A DNA stretch of 64,000 bases from Zhengitettix transpicula (GCA_037074705.1 JAYJMR010000111.1:29695-93694); one strand, 5' to 3'. Positions 23,374 to 38,971 are shown, counted from the first letter of the stretch. Notes: a model not told the origin generated them from the letters alone. Translations and numbers: made by a program.

Positions 23374-23765
23374 ACGACTGCCCGTTGTAATCTACGAACG
23401 TCTTCCTCGCCGCCGCACGCACGCAGCATAGCTGTTGCAAGCGAACATTAGTAAAAACTTACAAATTAATATTCCGCGGATCGAATTATTTTATAATTTT
23501 AATTTCTTCTCTACTAAAGTTTCTTTACATGTATATATATATACACTCTTCTGTGAGTTAAAAAAAAAAAAAAAAAAAAAACACGACTGCCCGTTGTAAT
23601 CTACGAACGTCTTCCTCGCCGCCGCACGCACGCAGCATAGCTGTTGCAAGCGAACATTAGTAAAAACTTACAAATTAATATTCCGCGGATCGAATTATTT
23701 TATAATTTTAATTTCTTCTCTACTAAAGTTTCTTTACATGTATATATATATACACTCTTCTGTGA

Positions 23766-23807
<42 letters not shown>

Positions 23808-24199
23808 ACGACTGCCCGTTGTAATCTACGAACGTCTTCCTCGCCGCCGCACGCACGCAGCATAGCTGTTGCAAGCGAACATTAGTAAAAACTTACAAAT
23901 TAATATTCCGCGGATCGAATTATTTTATAATTTTAATTTCTTCTCTACTAAAGTTTCTTTACATGTATATATATATACACTCTTCTGTGAGTTAAAAAAA
24001 AAAAAAAAAAAAAAACACGACTGCCCGTTGTAATCTACGAACGTCTTCCTCGCCGCCGCACGCACGCAGCATAGCTGTTGCAAGCGAACATTAGTAAAAA
24101 CTTACAAATTAATATTCCGCGGATCGAATTATTTTATAATTTTAATTTCTTCTCTACTAAAGTTTCTTTACATGTATATATATATACACTCTTCTGTGA

Positions 24200-24238
<39 letters not shown>

Positions 24239-25050
24239 ACGACTGCCCGTTGTAATCTACGAACGTCTTCCTCGCCGCCGCACGCACGCAGCATAGCTGT
24301 TGCAAGCGAACATTAGTAAAAACTTACAAATTAATATTCCGCGGATCGAATTATTTTATAATTTTAATTTCTTCTCTACTAAAGTTTCTTTACATGTATA
24401 TATATATACACTCTTCTGTGAGTTAAAAAAAAAAAAAAAAAAAAAACACGACTGCCCGTTGTAATCTACGAACGTCTTCCTCGCCGCCGCACGCACGCAG
24501 CATAGCTGTTGCAAGCGAACATTAGTAAAAACTTACAAATTAATATTCCGCGGATCGAATTATTTTATAATTTTAATTTCTTCTCTACTAAAGTTTCTTT
24601 ACATGTATATATATATACACTCTTCTGTGAGTTAAAAAAAAAAAAAAAAAAAAAAACACGACTGCCCGTTGTAATCTACGAACGTCTTCCTCGCCGCCGC
24701 ACGCACGCAGCATAGCTGTTGCAAGCGAACATTAGTAAAAACTTACAAATTAATATTCCGCGGATCGAATTATTTTATAATTTTAATTTCTTCTCTACTA
24801 AAGTTTCTTTACATGTATATATATATACACTCTTCTGTGAGTTAAAAAAAAAAAAAAAAAAAAAAACACGACTGCCCGTTGTAATCTACGAACGTCTTCC
24901 TCGCCGCCGCACGCACGCAGCATAGCTGTTGCAAGCGAACATTAGTAAAAACTTACAAATTAATATTCCGCGGATCGAATTATTTTATAATTTTAATTTC
25001 TTCTCTACTAAAGTTTCTTTACATGTATATATATATACACTCTTCTGTGA

Positions 25051-25093
<43 letters not shown>

Positions 25094-25276
25094 ACGACTG
25101 CCCGTTGTAATCTACGAACGTCTTCCTCGCCGCCGCACGCACGCAGCATAGCTGTTGCAAGCGAACATTAGTAAAAACTTACAAATTAATATTCCGCGGA
25201 TCGAATTATTTTATAATTTTAATTTCTTCTCTACTAAAGTTTCTTTACATGTATATATATATACACTCTTCTGTGA

Positions 25277-25317
<41 letters not shown>

Positions 25318-25500
25318 ACGACTGCCCGTTGTAATCTACGAACGTCTTCCTCGCCGCCGCACGCACGCAGCATAGCTGTTGCAAGCGAACATTAGTAAAA
25401 ACTTACAAATTAATATTCCGCGGATCGAATTATTTTATAATTTTAATTTCTTCTCTACTAAAGTTTCTTTACATGTATATATATATACACTCTTCTGTGA

Positions 25501-25542
<42 letters not shown>

Positions 25543-25934
25543 ACGACTGCCCGTTGTAATCTACGAACGTCTTCCTCGCCGCCGCACGCACGCAGCATAG
25601 CTGTTGCAAGCGAACATTAGTAAAAACTTACAAATTAATATTCCGCGGATCGAATTATTTTATAATTTTAATTTCTTCTCTACTAAAGTTTCTTTACATG
25701 TATATATATATACACTCTTCTGTGAGTTAAAAAAAAAAAAAAAAAAAAAACACGACTGCCCGTTGTAATCTACGAACGTCTTCCTCGCCGCCGCACGCAC
25801 GCAGCATAGCTGTTGCAAGCGAACATTAGTAAAAACTTACAAATTAATATTCCGCGGATCGAATTATTTTATAATTTTAATTTCTTCTCTACTAAAGTTT
25901 CTTTACATGTATATATATATACACTCTTCTGTGA

Positions 25935-25976
<42 letters not shown>

Positions 25977-26371
25977 ACGACTGCCCGTTGTAATCTACGA
26001 ACGTCTTCCTCGCCGCCGCACGCACGCAGCATAGCTGTTGCAAGCGAACATTAGTAAAAACTTACAAATTAATATTCCGCGGATCGAATTATTTTATAAT
26101 TTTAATTTCTTCTCTACTAAAGTTTCTTTACATGTATATATATATACACTCTTCTGTGAGTTAAAAAAAAAAAAAAAAAAAAAAAAACACGACTGCCCGT
26201 TGTAATCTACGAACGTCTTCCTCGCCGCCGCACGCACGCAGCATAGCTGTTGCAAGCGAACATTAGTAAAAACTTACAAATTAATATTCCGCGGATCGAA
26301 TTATTTTATAATTTTAATTTCTTCTCTACTAAAGTTTCTTTACATGTATATATATATACACTCTTCTGTGA

Positions 26372-26412
<41 letters not shown>

Positions 26413-27221
26413 ACGACTGCCCGTTGTAATCTACGAACGTCTTCCTCGCCGCCGCACGCACGCAGCATAGCTGTTGCAAGCGAACATTAGTAAAAACTTA
26501 CAAATTAATATTCCGCGGATCGAATTATTTTATAATTTTAATTTCTTCTCTACTAAAGTTTCTTTACATGTATATATATATACACTCTTCTGTGAGTTAA
26601 AAAAAAAAAAAAAAAAAAACACGACTGCCCGTTGTAATCTACGAACGTCTTCCTCGCCGCCGCACGCACGCAGCATAGCTGTTGCAAGCGAACATTAGTA
26701 AAAACTTACAAATTAATATTCCGCGGATCGAATTATTTTATAATTTTAATTTCTTCTCTACTAAAGTTTCTTTACATGTATATATATATACACTCTTCTG
26801 TGAGTTAAAAAAAAAAAAAAAAAAAAAAACACGACTGCCCGTTGTAATCTACGAACGTCTTCCTCGCCGCCGCACGCACGCAGCATAGCTGTTGCAAGCG
26901 AACATTAGTAAAAACTTACAAATTAATATTCCGCGGATCGAATTATTTTATAATTTTAATTTCTTCTCTACTAAAGTTTCTTTACATGTATATATATATA
27001 CACTCTTCTGTGAGTTAAAAAAAAAAAAAAAAAAAAACACGACTGCCCGTTGTAATCTACGAACGTCTTCCTCGCCGCCGCACGCACGCAGCATAGCTGT
27101 TGCAAGCGAACATTAGTAAAAACTTACAAATTAATATTCCGCGGATCGAATTATTTTATAATTTTAATTTCTTCTCTACTAAAGTTTCTTTACATGGATA
27201 TATATATACACTCTTCTGTGA

Positions 27222-27262
<41 letters not shown>

Positions 27263-27445
27263 ACGACTGCCCGTTGTAATCTACGAACGTCTTCCTCGCC
27301 GCCGCACGCACGCAGCATAGCTGTTGCAAGCGAACATTAGTAAAAACTTACAAATTAATATTCCGCGGATCGAATTATTTTATAATTTTAATTTCTTCTC
27401 TACTAAAGTTTCTTTACATGTATATATATATACACTCTTCTGTGA

Positions 27446-27486
<41 letters not shown>

Positions 27487-27669
27487 ACGACTGCCCGTTG
27501 TAATCTACGAACGTCTTCCTCGCCGCCGCACGCACGCAGCATAGCTGTTGCAAGCGAACATTAGTAAAAACTTACAAATTAATATTCCGCGGATCGAATT
27601 ATTTTATAATTTTAATTTCTTCTCTACTAAAGTTTCTTTACATGTATATATATATACACTCTTCTGTGA

Positions 27670-27709
<40 letters not shown>

Positions 27710-27892
27710 ACGACTGCCCGTTGTAATCTACGAACGTCTTCCTCGCCGCCGCACGCACGCAGCATAGCTGTTGCAAGCGAACATTAGTAAAAACTTACAA
27801 ATTAATATTCCGCGGATCGAATTATTTTATAATTTTAATTTCTTCTCTACTAAAGTTTCTTTACATGTATATATATATACACTCTTCTGTGA

Positions 27893-27933
<41 letters not shown>

Positions 27934-28116
27934 ACGACTGCCCGTTGTAATCTACGAACGTCTTCCTCGCCGCCGCACGCACGCAGCATAGCTGTTGCAA
28001 GCGAACATTAGTAAAAACTTACAAATTAATATTCCGCGGATCGAATTATTTTATAATTTTAATTTCTTCTCTACTAAAGTTTCTTTACATGTATATATAT
28101 ATACACTCTTCTGTGA

Positions 28117-28158
<42 letters not shown>

Positions 28159-28341
28159 ACGACTGCCCGTTGTAATCTACGAACGTCTTCCTCGCCGCCG
28201 CACGCACGCAGCATAGCTGTTGCAAGCGAACATTAGTAAAAACTTACAAATTAATATTCCGCGGATCGAATTATTTTATAATTTTAATTTCTTCTCTACT
28301 AAAGTTTCTTTACATGTATATATATATACACTCTTCTGTGA

Positions 28342-28382
<41 letters not shown>

Positions 28383-28565
28383 ACGACTGCCCGTTGTAAT
28401 CTACGAACGTCTTCCTCGCCGCCGCACGCACGCAGCATAGCTGTTGCAAGCGAACATTAGTAAAAACTTACAAATTAATATTCCGCGGATCGAATTATTT
28501 TATAATTTTAATTTCTTCTCTACTAAAGTTTCTTTACATGTATATATATATACACTCTTCTGTGA

Positions 28566-28607
<42 letters not shown>

Positions 28608-29000
28608 ACGACTGCCCGTTGTAATCTACGAACGTCTTCCTCGCCGCCGCACGCACGCAGCATAGCTGTTGCAAGCGAACATTAGTAAAAACTTACAAAT
28701 TAATATTCCGCGGATCGAATTATTTTATAATTTTAATTTCTTCTCTACTAAAGTTTCTTTACATGTATATATATATACACTCTTCTGTGAGTTAAAAAAA
28801 AAAAAAAAAAAAAAAACACGACTGCCCGTTGTAATCTACGAACGTCTTCCTCGCCGCCGCACGCACGCAGCATAGCTGTTGCAAGCGAACATTAGTAAAA
28901 ACTTACAAATTAATATTCCGCGGATCGAATTATTTTATAATTTTAATTTCTTCTCTACTAAAGTTTCTTTACATGTATATATATATACACTCTTCTGTGA

Positions 29001-29042
<42 letters not shown>

Positions 29043-29435
29043 ACGACTGCCCGTTGTAATCTACGAACGTCTTCCTCGCCGCCGCACGCACGCAGCATAG
29101 CTGTTGCAAGCGAACATTAGTAAAAACTTACAAATTAATATTCCGCGGATCGAATTATTTTATAATTTTAATTTCTTCTCTACTAAAGTTTCTTTACATG
29201 TATATATATATACACTCTTCTGTGAGTTAAAAAAAAAAAAAAAAAAAAAAACACGACTGCCCGTTGTAATCTACGAACGTCTTCCTCGCCGCCGCACGCA
29301 CGCAGCATAGCTGTTGCAAGCGAACATTAGTAAAAACTTACAAATTAATATTCCGCGGATCGAATTATTTTATAATTTTAATTTCTTCTCTACTAAAGTT
29401 TCTTTACATGTATATATATATACACTCTTCTGTGA

Positions 29436-29475
<40 letters not shown>

Positions 29476-29658
29476 ACGACTGCCCGTTGTAATCTACGAA
29501 CGTCTTCCTCGCCGCCGCACGCACGCAGCATAGCTGTTGCAAGCGAACATTAGTAAAAACTTACAAATTAATATTCCGCGGATCGAATTATTTTATAATT
29601 TTAATTTCTTCTCTACTAAAGTTTCTTTACATGTATATATATATACACTCTTCTGTGA

Positions 29659-29700
<42 letters not shown>

Positions 29701-29883
29701 ACGACTGCCCGTTGTAATCTACGAACGTCTTCCTCGCCGCCGCACGCACGCAGCATAGCTGTTGCAAGCGAACATTAGTAAAAACTTACAAATTAATATT
29801 CCGCGGATCGAATTATTTTATAATTTTAATTTCTTCTCTACTAAAGTTTCTTTACATGTATATATATATACACTCTTCTGTGA

Positions 29884-29930
<47 letters not shown>

Positions 29931-30113
29931 ACGACTGCCCGTTGTAATCTACGAACGTCTTCCTCGCCGCCGCACGCACGCAGCATAGCTGTTGCAAGCG
30001 AACATTAGTAAAAACTTACAAATTAATATTCCGCGGATCGAATTATTTTATAATTTTAATTTCTTCTCTACTAAAGTTTCTTTACATGTATATATATATA
30101 CACTCTTCTGTGA

Positions 30114-30145
<32 letters not shown>

Positions 30146-30327
30146 CACGACTGCCCGTTGTAATCTACGAACGTCTTCCTCGCCGCCGCACGCACGCAGC
30201 ATAGCTATTGCAAGCGAACATTAGTAAAAACTTACAAATTAATATTCCGCGGATCGAATTATTTTATAATTTTAATTTCTTCTCTACTAAAGTTTCTTTA
30301 CATGTATATATATACACTCTTCTGTGA

Positions 30328-30377
<50 letters not shown>

Positions 30378-30773
30378 ACGACTGCCCGTTGTAATCTACG
30401 AACGTCTTCCTCGCCGCCGCACGCACGCAGCATAGCTGTTGCAAGCGAACATTAGTAAAAACTTACAAATTAATATTCCGCGGATCGAATTATTTTATAA
30501 TTTTAATTTCTTCTCTACTAAAGTTTCTTTACATGTATATATATATACACTCTTCTGTGAGTTAAAAAAAAAAAAAAAAAAAAAAAAAACACGACTGCCC
30601 GTTGTAATCTACGAACGTCTTCCTCGCCGCCGCACGCACGCAGCATAGCTGTTGCAAGCGAACATTAGTAAAAACTTACAAATTAATATTCCGCGGATCG
30701 AATTATTTTATAATTTTAATTTCTTCTCTACTAAAGTTTCTTTACATGTATATATATATACACTCTTCTGTGA

Positions 30774-30817
<44 letters not shown>

Positions 30818-31000
30818 ACGACTGCCCGTTGTAATCTACGAACGTCTTCCTCGCCGCCGCACGCACGCAGCATAGCTGTTGCAAGCGAACATTAGTAAAA
30901 ACTTACAAATTAATATTCCGCGGATCGAATTATTTTATAATTTTAATTTCTTCTCTACTAAAGTTTCTTTACATGTATATATATATACACTCTTCTGTGA

Positions 31001-31056
<56 letters not shown>

Positions 31057-31239
31057 ACGACTGCCCGTTGTAATCTACGAACGTCTTCCTCGCCGCCGCA
31101 CGCACGCAGCATAGCTGTTGCAAGCGAACATTAGTAAAAACTTACAAATTAATATTCCGCGGATCGAATTATTTTATAATTTTAATTTCTTCTCTACTAA
31201 AGTTTCTTTACATGTATATATATATACACTCTTCTGTGA

Positions 31240-31286
<47 letters not shown>

Positions 31287-31469
31287 ACGACTGCCCGTTG
31301 TAATCTACGAACGTCTTCCTCGCCGCCGCACGCACGCAGCATAGCTGTTGCAAGCGAACATTAGTAAAAACTTACAAATTAATATTCCGCGGATCGAATT
31401 ATTTTATAATTTTAATTTCTTCTCTACTAAAGTTTCTTTACATGTATATATATATACACTCTTCTGTGA

Positions 31470-31507
<38 letters not shown>

Positions 31508-31687
31508 ACGACTGCCCGTTGTAATCTACGAACGTCTTCCTCGCCGCCGCACGCACGCAGCATAGCTGTTGCAAGCGAACATTAGTAAAAACCAAATTAA
31601 TATTCCGCGGATCGAATTATTTTATAATTTTAATTTCTTCTCTACTAAAGTTTCTTTACATGTATATATATATACACTCTTCTGTGA

Positions 31688-31731
<44 letters not shown>

Positions 31732-31914
31732 ACGACTGCCCGTTGTAATCTACGAACGTCTTCCTCGCCGCCGCACGCACGCAGCATAGCTATTGCAAGC
31801 GAACATTAGTAAAAACTTACAAATTAATATTCCGCGGATCGAATTATTTTATAATTTTAATTTCTTCTCTACTAAAGTTTCTTTACATGTATATATATAT
31901 ACACTCTTCTGTGA

Positions 31915-31965
<51 letters not shown>

Positions 31966-32405
31966 ACGACTGCCCGTTGTAATCTACGAACGTCTTCCTC
32001 GCCGCCGCACGCACGCAGCATAGCTGTTGCAAGCGAACATTAGTAAAAACTTACAAATTAATATTCCGCGGATCGAATTATTTTATAATTTTAATTTCTT
32101 CTCTACTAAAGTTTCTTTACATGTATATATATATACACTCTTCTGTGAGTTAAAAAAAAAAAAAAAAAAAAAAAAAAACACGACTGCCCGTTGTAATCTA
32201 CGAACGTCTTCCTCGCCGCCGCACGCACGCAGCATAGCTGTTGCAAGCGAACATTAGTAAAAACTTACAAATTAATATTCCGCGGATCGAATTATTTTAT
32301 AATTTTAATTTCTTCTCTACTAAAGTTTCTTTACATGTATATATATATACACTCTTCTGTGAGTTAAAAAAAAAAAAAATAAATAAAAAAAAAATTAAAA
32401 AAAAA
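18804..32405 (+). repeat. Satellite block F, 62 subrepeats
   Basis: A 13.6-kb gene-free satellite. A tracts range from 20 to 52, mixing short (20-25) and long (34 or more) classes. Landmark variants: CGAAATATT in copy 1; AAATAAAACACG in copies 3 and 18 (near 19440 and 22688); ATGGATATAT near 21983 and 27196; GCTATTGC near 30207 and 31792; one AT fewer near 30305; and a 3-bp deletion (AAAAACCAAATT) near 31592. The last copy ends in an A tract broken by T's (32371-32405). Confidence 0.97.
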
Positions 32406-32931
32406 TCCACCATTTTTTTTTACTTCTATATATATTTAAATAAATAAATATATATTTAAAAAATGGGGAAAATTTTTAAATGTCGCGTACATGTGAGCGC
32501 GTACTGTTTAAAGACAAATATTAACTTTGTTTACAAAGACCGCGTAACAATGGAAACGTCAACGTGAAAAATTGTAACCGTTATCAATTCCACTTAATTC
32601 GCACCGAACTCTGACTGTCTATTCGTTTCTTAGACGACGTCATTTCTTTTTTGCTCAATTTGACGGAACTCGTGTGTTTACGTGAGGAATTTAATTTTTT
32701 TCTCTTACATTTACGTATCACCCTGCAGCGAGTGCAGGTAAGTGCCTTTAGGTGGGGACGTACAGTAACAATAAAACTGTTGATACATTTCAAATTTTTT
32801 TATCTTTGATGCCAATTGTTTCCTTTCCCGCGATATTTAAGCATTCGACGGTAGACCTCACTTTCCGATCAGGATTTCAGGCGTTTCGCGGGGACCGCGT
32901 GTTTCGACGTATTGCCGTAGAAACATTTAAC

Positions 32932-32970
32932 AATGCTCCCCGTTGATTACAATGGTGTCCGGAATAAAAG
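32932..32970 (+). promoter_or_regulatory. U2 promoter 7
   Basis: PSE-like element at 32932-32950 and AATAAAAG at 32963-32970. Both are unchanged although the spacer upstream has diverged. Confidence 0.5.
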
Positions 32971-32993
32971 ACCGTCCCGATCGAGGAATCTTT

Positions 32994-33182
32994 ATCGCTT
33001 CTCGGCCTTTTGGCTAAGATCAAAGTGTAGTATCTGTTCTTATCAGCTTAATATCTGATACGTGGTGCATCGCACCACCAGAATATTAAACTCATTTTTG
33101 GAAAATGACGGAGTGTTAGGAGCTTGCTCCACATCTGTCACGGGTTGGCCCGGCTTTGCAGTATCGCCGGGATCGGCCCACC
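32994..33182 (+). ncRNA. U2: U2 spliceosomal snRNA, copy 7
   Basis: 189-nt U2, identical by eye to the copies of the first subfamily (GTAGTA 33027-33032, Sm site 33094-33101). Promoter and 3' box intact. Confidence 0.98.
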
Positions 33183-33190
33183 TTATTGAA

Positions 33191-33207
33191 ATTCAAACAA
33201 AGAAAGA
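33191..33207 (+). terminator. snRNA 3' box, copy 7
   Basis: ATTC-N4-AAAGAAAGA, 9 nt after the U2 end. Confidence 0.65.
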
Positions 33208-33784
33208 AGTTTAACATTCTGACGTATCAAATATTGAGTTGGAAGGCAGGTAAATTTTGAAATAACTGCGATTTCGCATCCAGTACAGGATTCACCTCTC
33301 TCGGCAATCATCTTCTCGCAGGCAGGACCGGGCACCAGCGAGTACAAGTAATTTTCCGGGAGAAGCCGTTGTCCGTGGCCACCAGCTGGACCACGCTCCC
33401 TATATATCTTTTGTATTTCGCGAACGTCGTCGTCGCCGCCGCACGCACGCACGCAAGTACGATAGGATAACGCGCCTTTTACGAATATGTATCTGATACA
33501 TATGTATTCAAAACATCGTACTTTTTCCGCTCATTTCTTTCGGCTCAAAGGAAGTGTAATTAATATTCGTTGTTGACGGAAACTGCGTAGCTATATTGAA
33601 AACAGGGGTTCGTTGCCGTTAAAGCCTCTTTTAATTCTGTCACTTTCCCATAAATCTATCTCGGTTTTATTATAATTTAGACGTAAAATACCGACGTCTG
33701 TATTTCGATATACATTTATAAACAATGTATGCAATATACGTTTATTCCACCTAGCAGAGCGCCTCTTGGGCGGCCATCGCAAAA

Positions 33785-33968
33785 CACGACTGCCCGTTGT
33801 AATCTACGAACGTCTTCCTCGCCGCCGCACGCACGCAGCATAGCTGTTGCAAGCGAACATTAGTAAAAACTTACAAATTAATATTCCGCGGATCGAATTA
33901 TTTTATAATTTTAATTTCTTCTCTACTAAAGTTTCTTTACATGTATATATATATACACTCTTCTGTGA

Positions 33969-34015
<47 letters not shown>

Positions 34016-34198
34016 ACGACTGCCCGTTGTAATCTACGAACGTCTTCCTCGCCGCCGCACGCACGCAGCATAGCTGTTGCAAGCGAACATTAGTAAAAAC
34101 TTACAAATTAATATTCCGCGGATCGAATTATTTTATAATTTTAATTTCTTCTCTACTAAAGTTTCTTTACATGTATATATATATACACTCTTCTGTGA

Positions 34199-34247
<49 letters not shown>

Positions 34248-34430
34248 ACGACTGCCCGTTGTAATCTACGAACGTCTTCCTCGCCGCCGCACGCACGCAG
34301 CATAGCTGTTGCAAGCGAACATTAGTAAAAACTTACAAATTAATATTCCGCGGATCGAATTATTTTATAATTTTAATTTCTTCTCTACTAAAGTTTCTTT
34401 ACATGTATATATATATACACTCTTCTGTGA

Positions 34431-34474
<44 letters not shown>

Positions 34475-34657
34475 ACGACTGCCCGTTGTAATCTACGAAC
34501 GTCTTCCTCGCCGCCGCACGCACGCAGCATAGCTGTTGCAAGCGAACATTAGTAAAAACTTACAAATTAATATTCCGCGGATCGAATTATTTTATAATTT
34601 TAATTTCTTCTCTACTAAAGTTTCTTTACATGTATATATATATACACTCTTCTGTGA

Positions 34658-34703
<46 letters not shown>

Positions 34704-34886
34704 ACGACTGCCCGTTGTAATCTACGAACGTCTTCCTCGCCGCCGCACGCACGCAGCATAGCTGTTGCAAGCGAACATTAGTAAAAACTTACAAATTAAT
34801 ATTCCGCGGATCGAATTATTTTATAATTTTAATTTCTTCTCTACTAAAGTTTCTTTACATGTATATATATATACACTCTTCTGTGA

Positions 34887-34936
<50 letters not shown>

Positions 34937-35119
34937 ACGACTGCCCGTTGTAATCTACGAACGTCTTCCTCGCCGCCGCACGCACGCAGCATAGCTGTTG
35001 CAAGCGAACATTAGTAAAAACTTACAAATTAATATTCCGCGGATCGAATTATTTTATAATTTTAATTTCTTCTCTACTAAAGTTTCTTTACATGTATATA
35101 TATATACACTCTTCTGTGA

Positions 35120-35172
<53 letters not shown>

Positions 35173-35355
35173 ACGACTGCCCGTTGTAATCTACGAACGT
35201 CTTCCTCGCCGCCGCACGCACGCAGCATAGCTGTTGCAAGCGAACATTAGTAAAAACTTACAAATTAATATTCCGCGGATCGAATTATTTTATAATTTTA
35301 ATTTCTTCTCTACTAAAGTTTCTTTACATGTATATATATATACACTCTTCTGTGA

Positions 35356-35399
<44 letters not shown>

Positions 35400-35582
35400 A
35401 CGACTGCCCGTTGTAATCTACGAACGTCTTCCTCGCCGCCGCACGCACGCAGCATAGCTGTTGCAAGCGAACATTAGTAAAAACTTACAAATTAATATTC
35501 CGCGGATCGAATTATTTTATAATTTTAATTTCTTCTCTACTAAAGTTTCTTTACATGTATATATATATACACTCTTCTGTGA

Positions 35583-35626
<44 letters not shown>

Positions 35627-35809
35627 ACGACTGCCCGTTGTAATCTACGAACGTCTTCCTCGCCGCCGCACGCACGCAGCATAGCTGTTGCAAGCGAACA
35701 TTAGTAAAAACTTACAAATTAATATTCCGCGGATCGAATTATTTTATAATTTTAATTTCTTCTCTACTAAAGTTTCTTTACATGTATATATATATACACT
35801 CTTCTGTGA

Positions 35810-35851
<42 letters not shown>

Positions 35852-36249
35852 ACGACTGCCCGTTGTAATCTACGAACGTCTTCCTCGCCGCCGCACGCAC
35901 GCAGCATAGCTGTTGCAAGCGAACATTAGTAAAAACTTACAAATTAATATTCCGCGGATCGAATTATTTTATAATTTTAATTTCTTCTCTACTAAAGTTT
36001 CTTTACATGTATATATATATACACTCTTCTGTGAGTTAAAAAAAAAAAAAATAAAAAAATAAAAACACGACTGCCCGTTGTAATCTACGAACGTCTTCCT
36101 CGCCGCCGCACGCACGCAGCATAGCTGTTGCAAGCGAACATTAGTAAAAACTTACAAATTAATATTCCGCGGATCGAATTATTTTATAATTTTAATTTCT
36201 TCTCTACTAAAGTTTCTTTACATGTATATATATATACACTCTTCTGTGA

Positions 36250-36292
<43 letters not shown>

Positions 36293-36475
36293 ACGACTGC
36301 CCGTTGTAATCTACGAACGTCTTCCTCGCCGCCGCACGCACGCAGCATAGCTGTTGCAAGCGAACATTAGTAAAAACTTACAAATTAATATTCCGCGGAT
36401 CGAATTATTTTATAATTTTAATTTCTTCTCTACTAAAGTTTCTTTACATGTATATATATATACACTCTTCTGTGA

Positions 36476-36522
<47 letters not shown>

Positions 36523-36709
36523 ACGACTGCCCGTTGTAATCTACGAACGTCTTCCTCGCCGCCGCACGCACGCAGCATAGCTATTGCAAGCGAACATTAG
36601 TAAAAACTTACAAATTAATATTCCGCGGATCGAATTATTTTATAATTTTAATTTCTTCTCTACTAAAGTTTCTTTACATGTATATATATATATATACACT
36701 CTTCTGTGA

Positions 36710-36756
<47 letters not shown>

Positions 36757-36939
36757 ACGACTGCCCGTTGTAATCTACGAACGTCTTCCTCGCCGCCGCA
36801 CGCACGCAGCATAGCTGTTGCAAGCGAACATTAGTAAAAACTTACAAATTAATATTCCGCGGATCGAATTATTTTATAATTTTAATTTCTTCTCTACTAA
36901 AGTTTCTTTACATGTATATATATATACACTCTTCTGTGA

Positions 36940-36971
<32 letters not shown>

Positions 36972-37786
36972 ACGACTGCCCGTTGTAATCTACGAACGTC
37001 TTCCTCGCCGCCGCACGCACGCAGCATAGCTGTTGCAAGCGAACATTAGTAAAAACTTACAAATTAATATTCCGCGGATCGAATTATTTTATAATTTTAA
37101 TTTCTTCTCTACTAAAGTTTCTTTACATGTATATATATATACACTCTTCTGTGAGTTAAAAAAAAAAAAAAAAAAAAAAACACGACTGCCCGTTGTAATC
37201 TACGAACGTCTTCCTCGCCGCCGCACGCACGCAGCATAGCTGTTGCAAGCGAACATTAGTAAAAACTTACAAATTAATATTCCGCGGATCGAATTATTTT
37301 ATAATTTTAATTTCTTCTCTACTAAAGTTTCTTTACATGTATATATATATACACTCTTCTGTGAGTTAAAAAAAAAAAAAAAAAAAAAAAACACGACTGC
37401 CCGTTGTAATCTACGAACGTCTTCCTCGCCGCCGCACGCACGCAGCATAGCTATTGCAAGCGAACATTAGTAAAAACTTACAAATTAATATTCCGCGGAT
37501 CGAATTATTTTATAATTTTAATTTCTTCTCTACTAAAGTTTCTTTACATGTATATATATATACACTCTTCTGTGAGTTAAAAAAAAAAAAAAAAAAAAAA
37601 AACACGACTGCCCGTTGTAATCTACGAACGTCTTCCTCGCCGCCGCACGCACGCAGCATAGCTGTTGCAAGCGAACATTAGTAAAAACTTACAAATTAAT
37701 ATTCCGCGGATCGAATTATTTTATAATTTTAATTTCTTCTCTACTAAAGTTTCTTTACATGTATATATATATACACTCTTCTGTGA

Positions 37787-37833
<47 letters not shown>

Positions 37834-38016
37834 ACGACTGCCCGTTGTAATCTACGAACGTCTTCCTCGCCGCCGCACGCACGCAGCATAGCTGTTGCAA
37901 GCGAACATTAGTAAAAACTTACAAATTAATATTCCGCGGATCGAATTATTTTATAATTTTAATTTCTTCTCTACTAAAGTTTCTTTACATGTATATATAT
38001 ATACACTCTTCTGTGA

Positions 38017-38060
<44 letters not shown>

Positions 38061-38243
38061 ACGACTGCCCGTTGTAATCTACGAACGTCTTCCTCGCCGC
38101 CGCACGCACGCAGCATAGCTGTTGCAAGCGAACATTAGTAAAAACTTACAAATTAATATTCCGCGGATCGAATTATTTTATAATTTTAATTTCTTCTCTA
38201 CTAAAGTTTCTTTACATGTATATATATATACACTCTTCTGTGA

Positions 38244-38293
<50 letters not shown>

Positions 38294-38476
38294 ACGACTG
38301 CCCGTTGTAATCTACGAACGTCTTCCTCGCCGCCGCACGCACGCAGCATAGCTATTGCAAGCGAACATTAGTAAAAACTTACAAATTAATATTCCGCGGA
38401 TCGAATTATTTTATAATTTTAATTTCTTCTCTACTAAAGTTTCTTTACATGTATATATATATACACTCTTCTGTGA

Positions 38477-38530
<54 letters not shown>

Positions 38531-38713
38531 ACGACTGCCCGTTGTAATCTACGAACGTCTTCCTCGCCGCCGCACGCACGCAGCATAGCTGTTGCAAGCG
38601 AACATTAGTAAAAACTTACAAATTAATATTCCGCGGATCGAATTATTTTATAATTTTAATTTCTTCTCTACTAAAGTTTCTTTACATGTATATATATATA
38701 CACTCTTCTGTGA

Positions 38714-38745
<32 letters not shown>

Positions 38746-38971
38746 ACGACTGCCCGTTGTAATCTACGAACGTCTTCCTCGCCGCCGCACGCACGCAGCA
38801 TAGCTGTTGCAAGCGAACATTAGTAAAAACTTACAAATTAATATTCCGCGGATCGAATTATTTTATAATTTTAATTTCTTCTCTACTAAAGTTTCTTTAC
38901 ATGTATATATATATACACTCTTCTGTGAGTTAAAAAAAAAAAAAATAAATAAAAAAAAAATAAAAAAAAAA
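33785..38971 (+). repeat. Satellite block G, 23 subrepeats
   Basis: A tracts are about 23 to 50. GCTATTGC variants lie near 36583, 37453 and 38354 (11th, 7th and 3rd copies from the end). The 36583 copy also has two extra AT units. One A tract is broken by two T's (36052 and 36060). The last tract (38932-38971) is broken by T's. Confidence 0.97.

Larger units (their letters stand above)
32406..33784 (+). repeat. U2 repeat unit 7 (second subfamily)
   Basis: 1379 bp. Differences from units 1-6, shared with units 8 and 9: GCCTTTAGGTGG near 32745, ACGTACAGTAAC, TTTGATGCCAATTG, CTGTATTTCGATATAC and AAACAATGTATG. T in AATAACTGCG is shared with unit 1. Confidence 0.95.
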
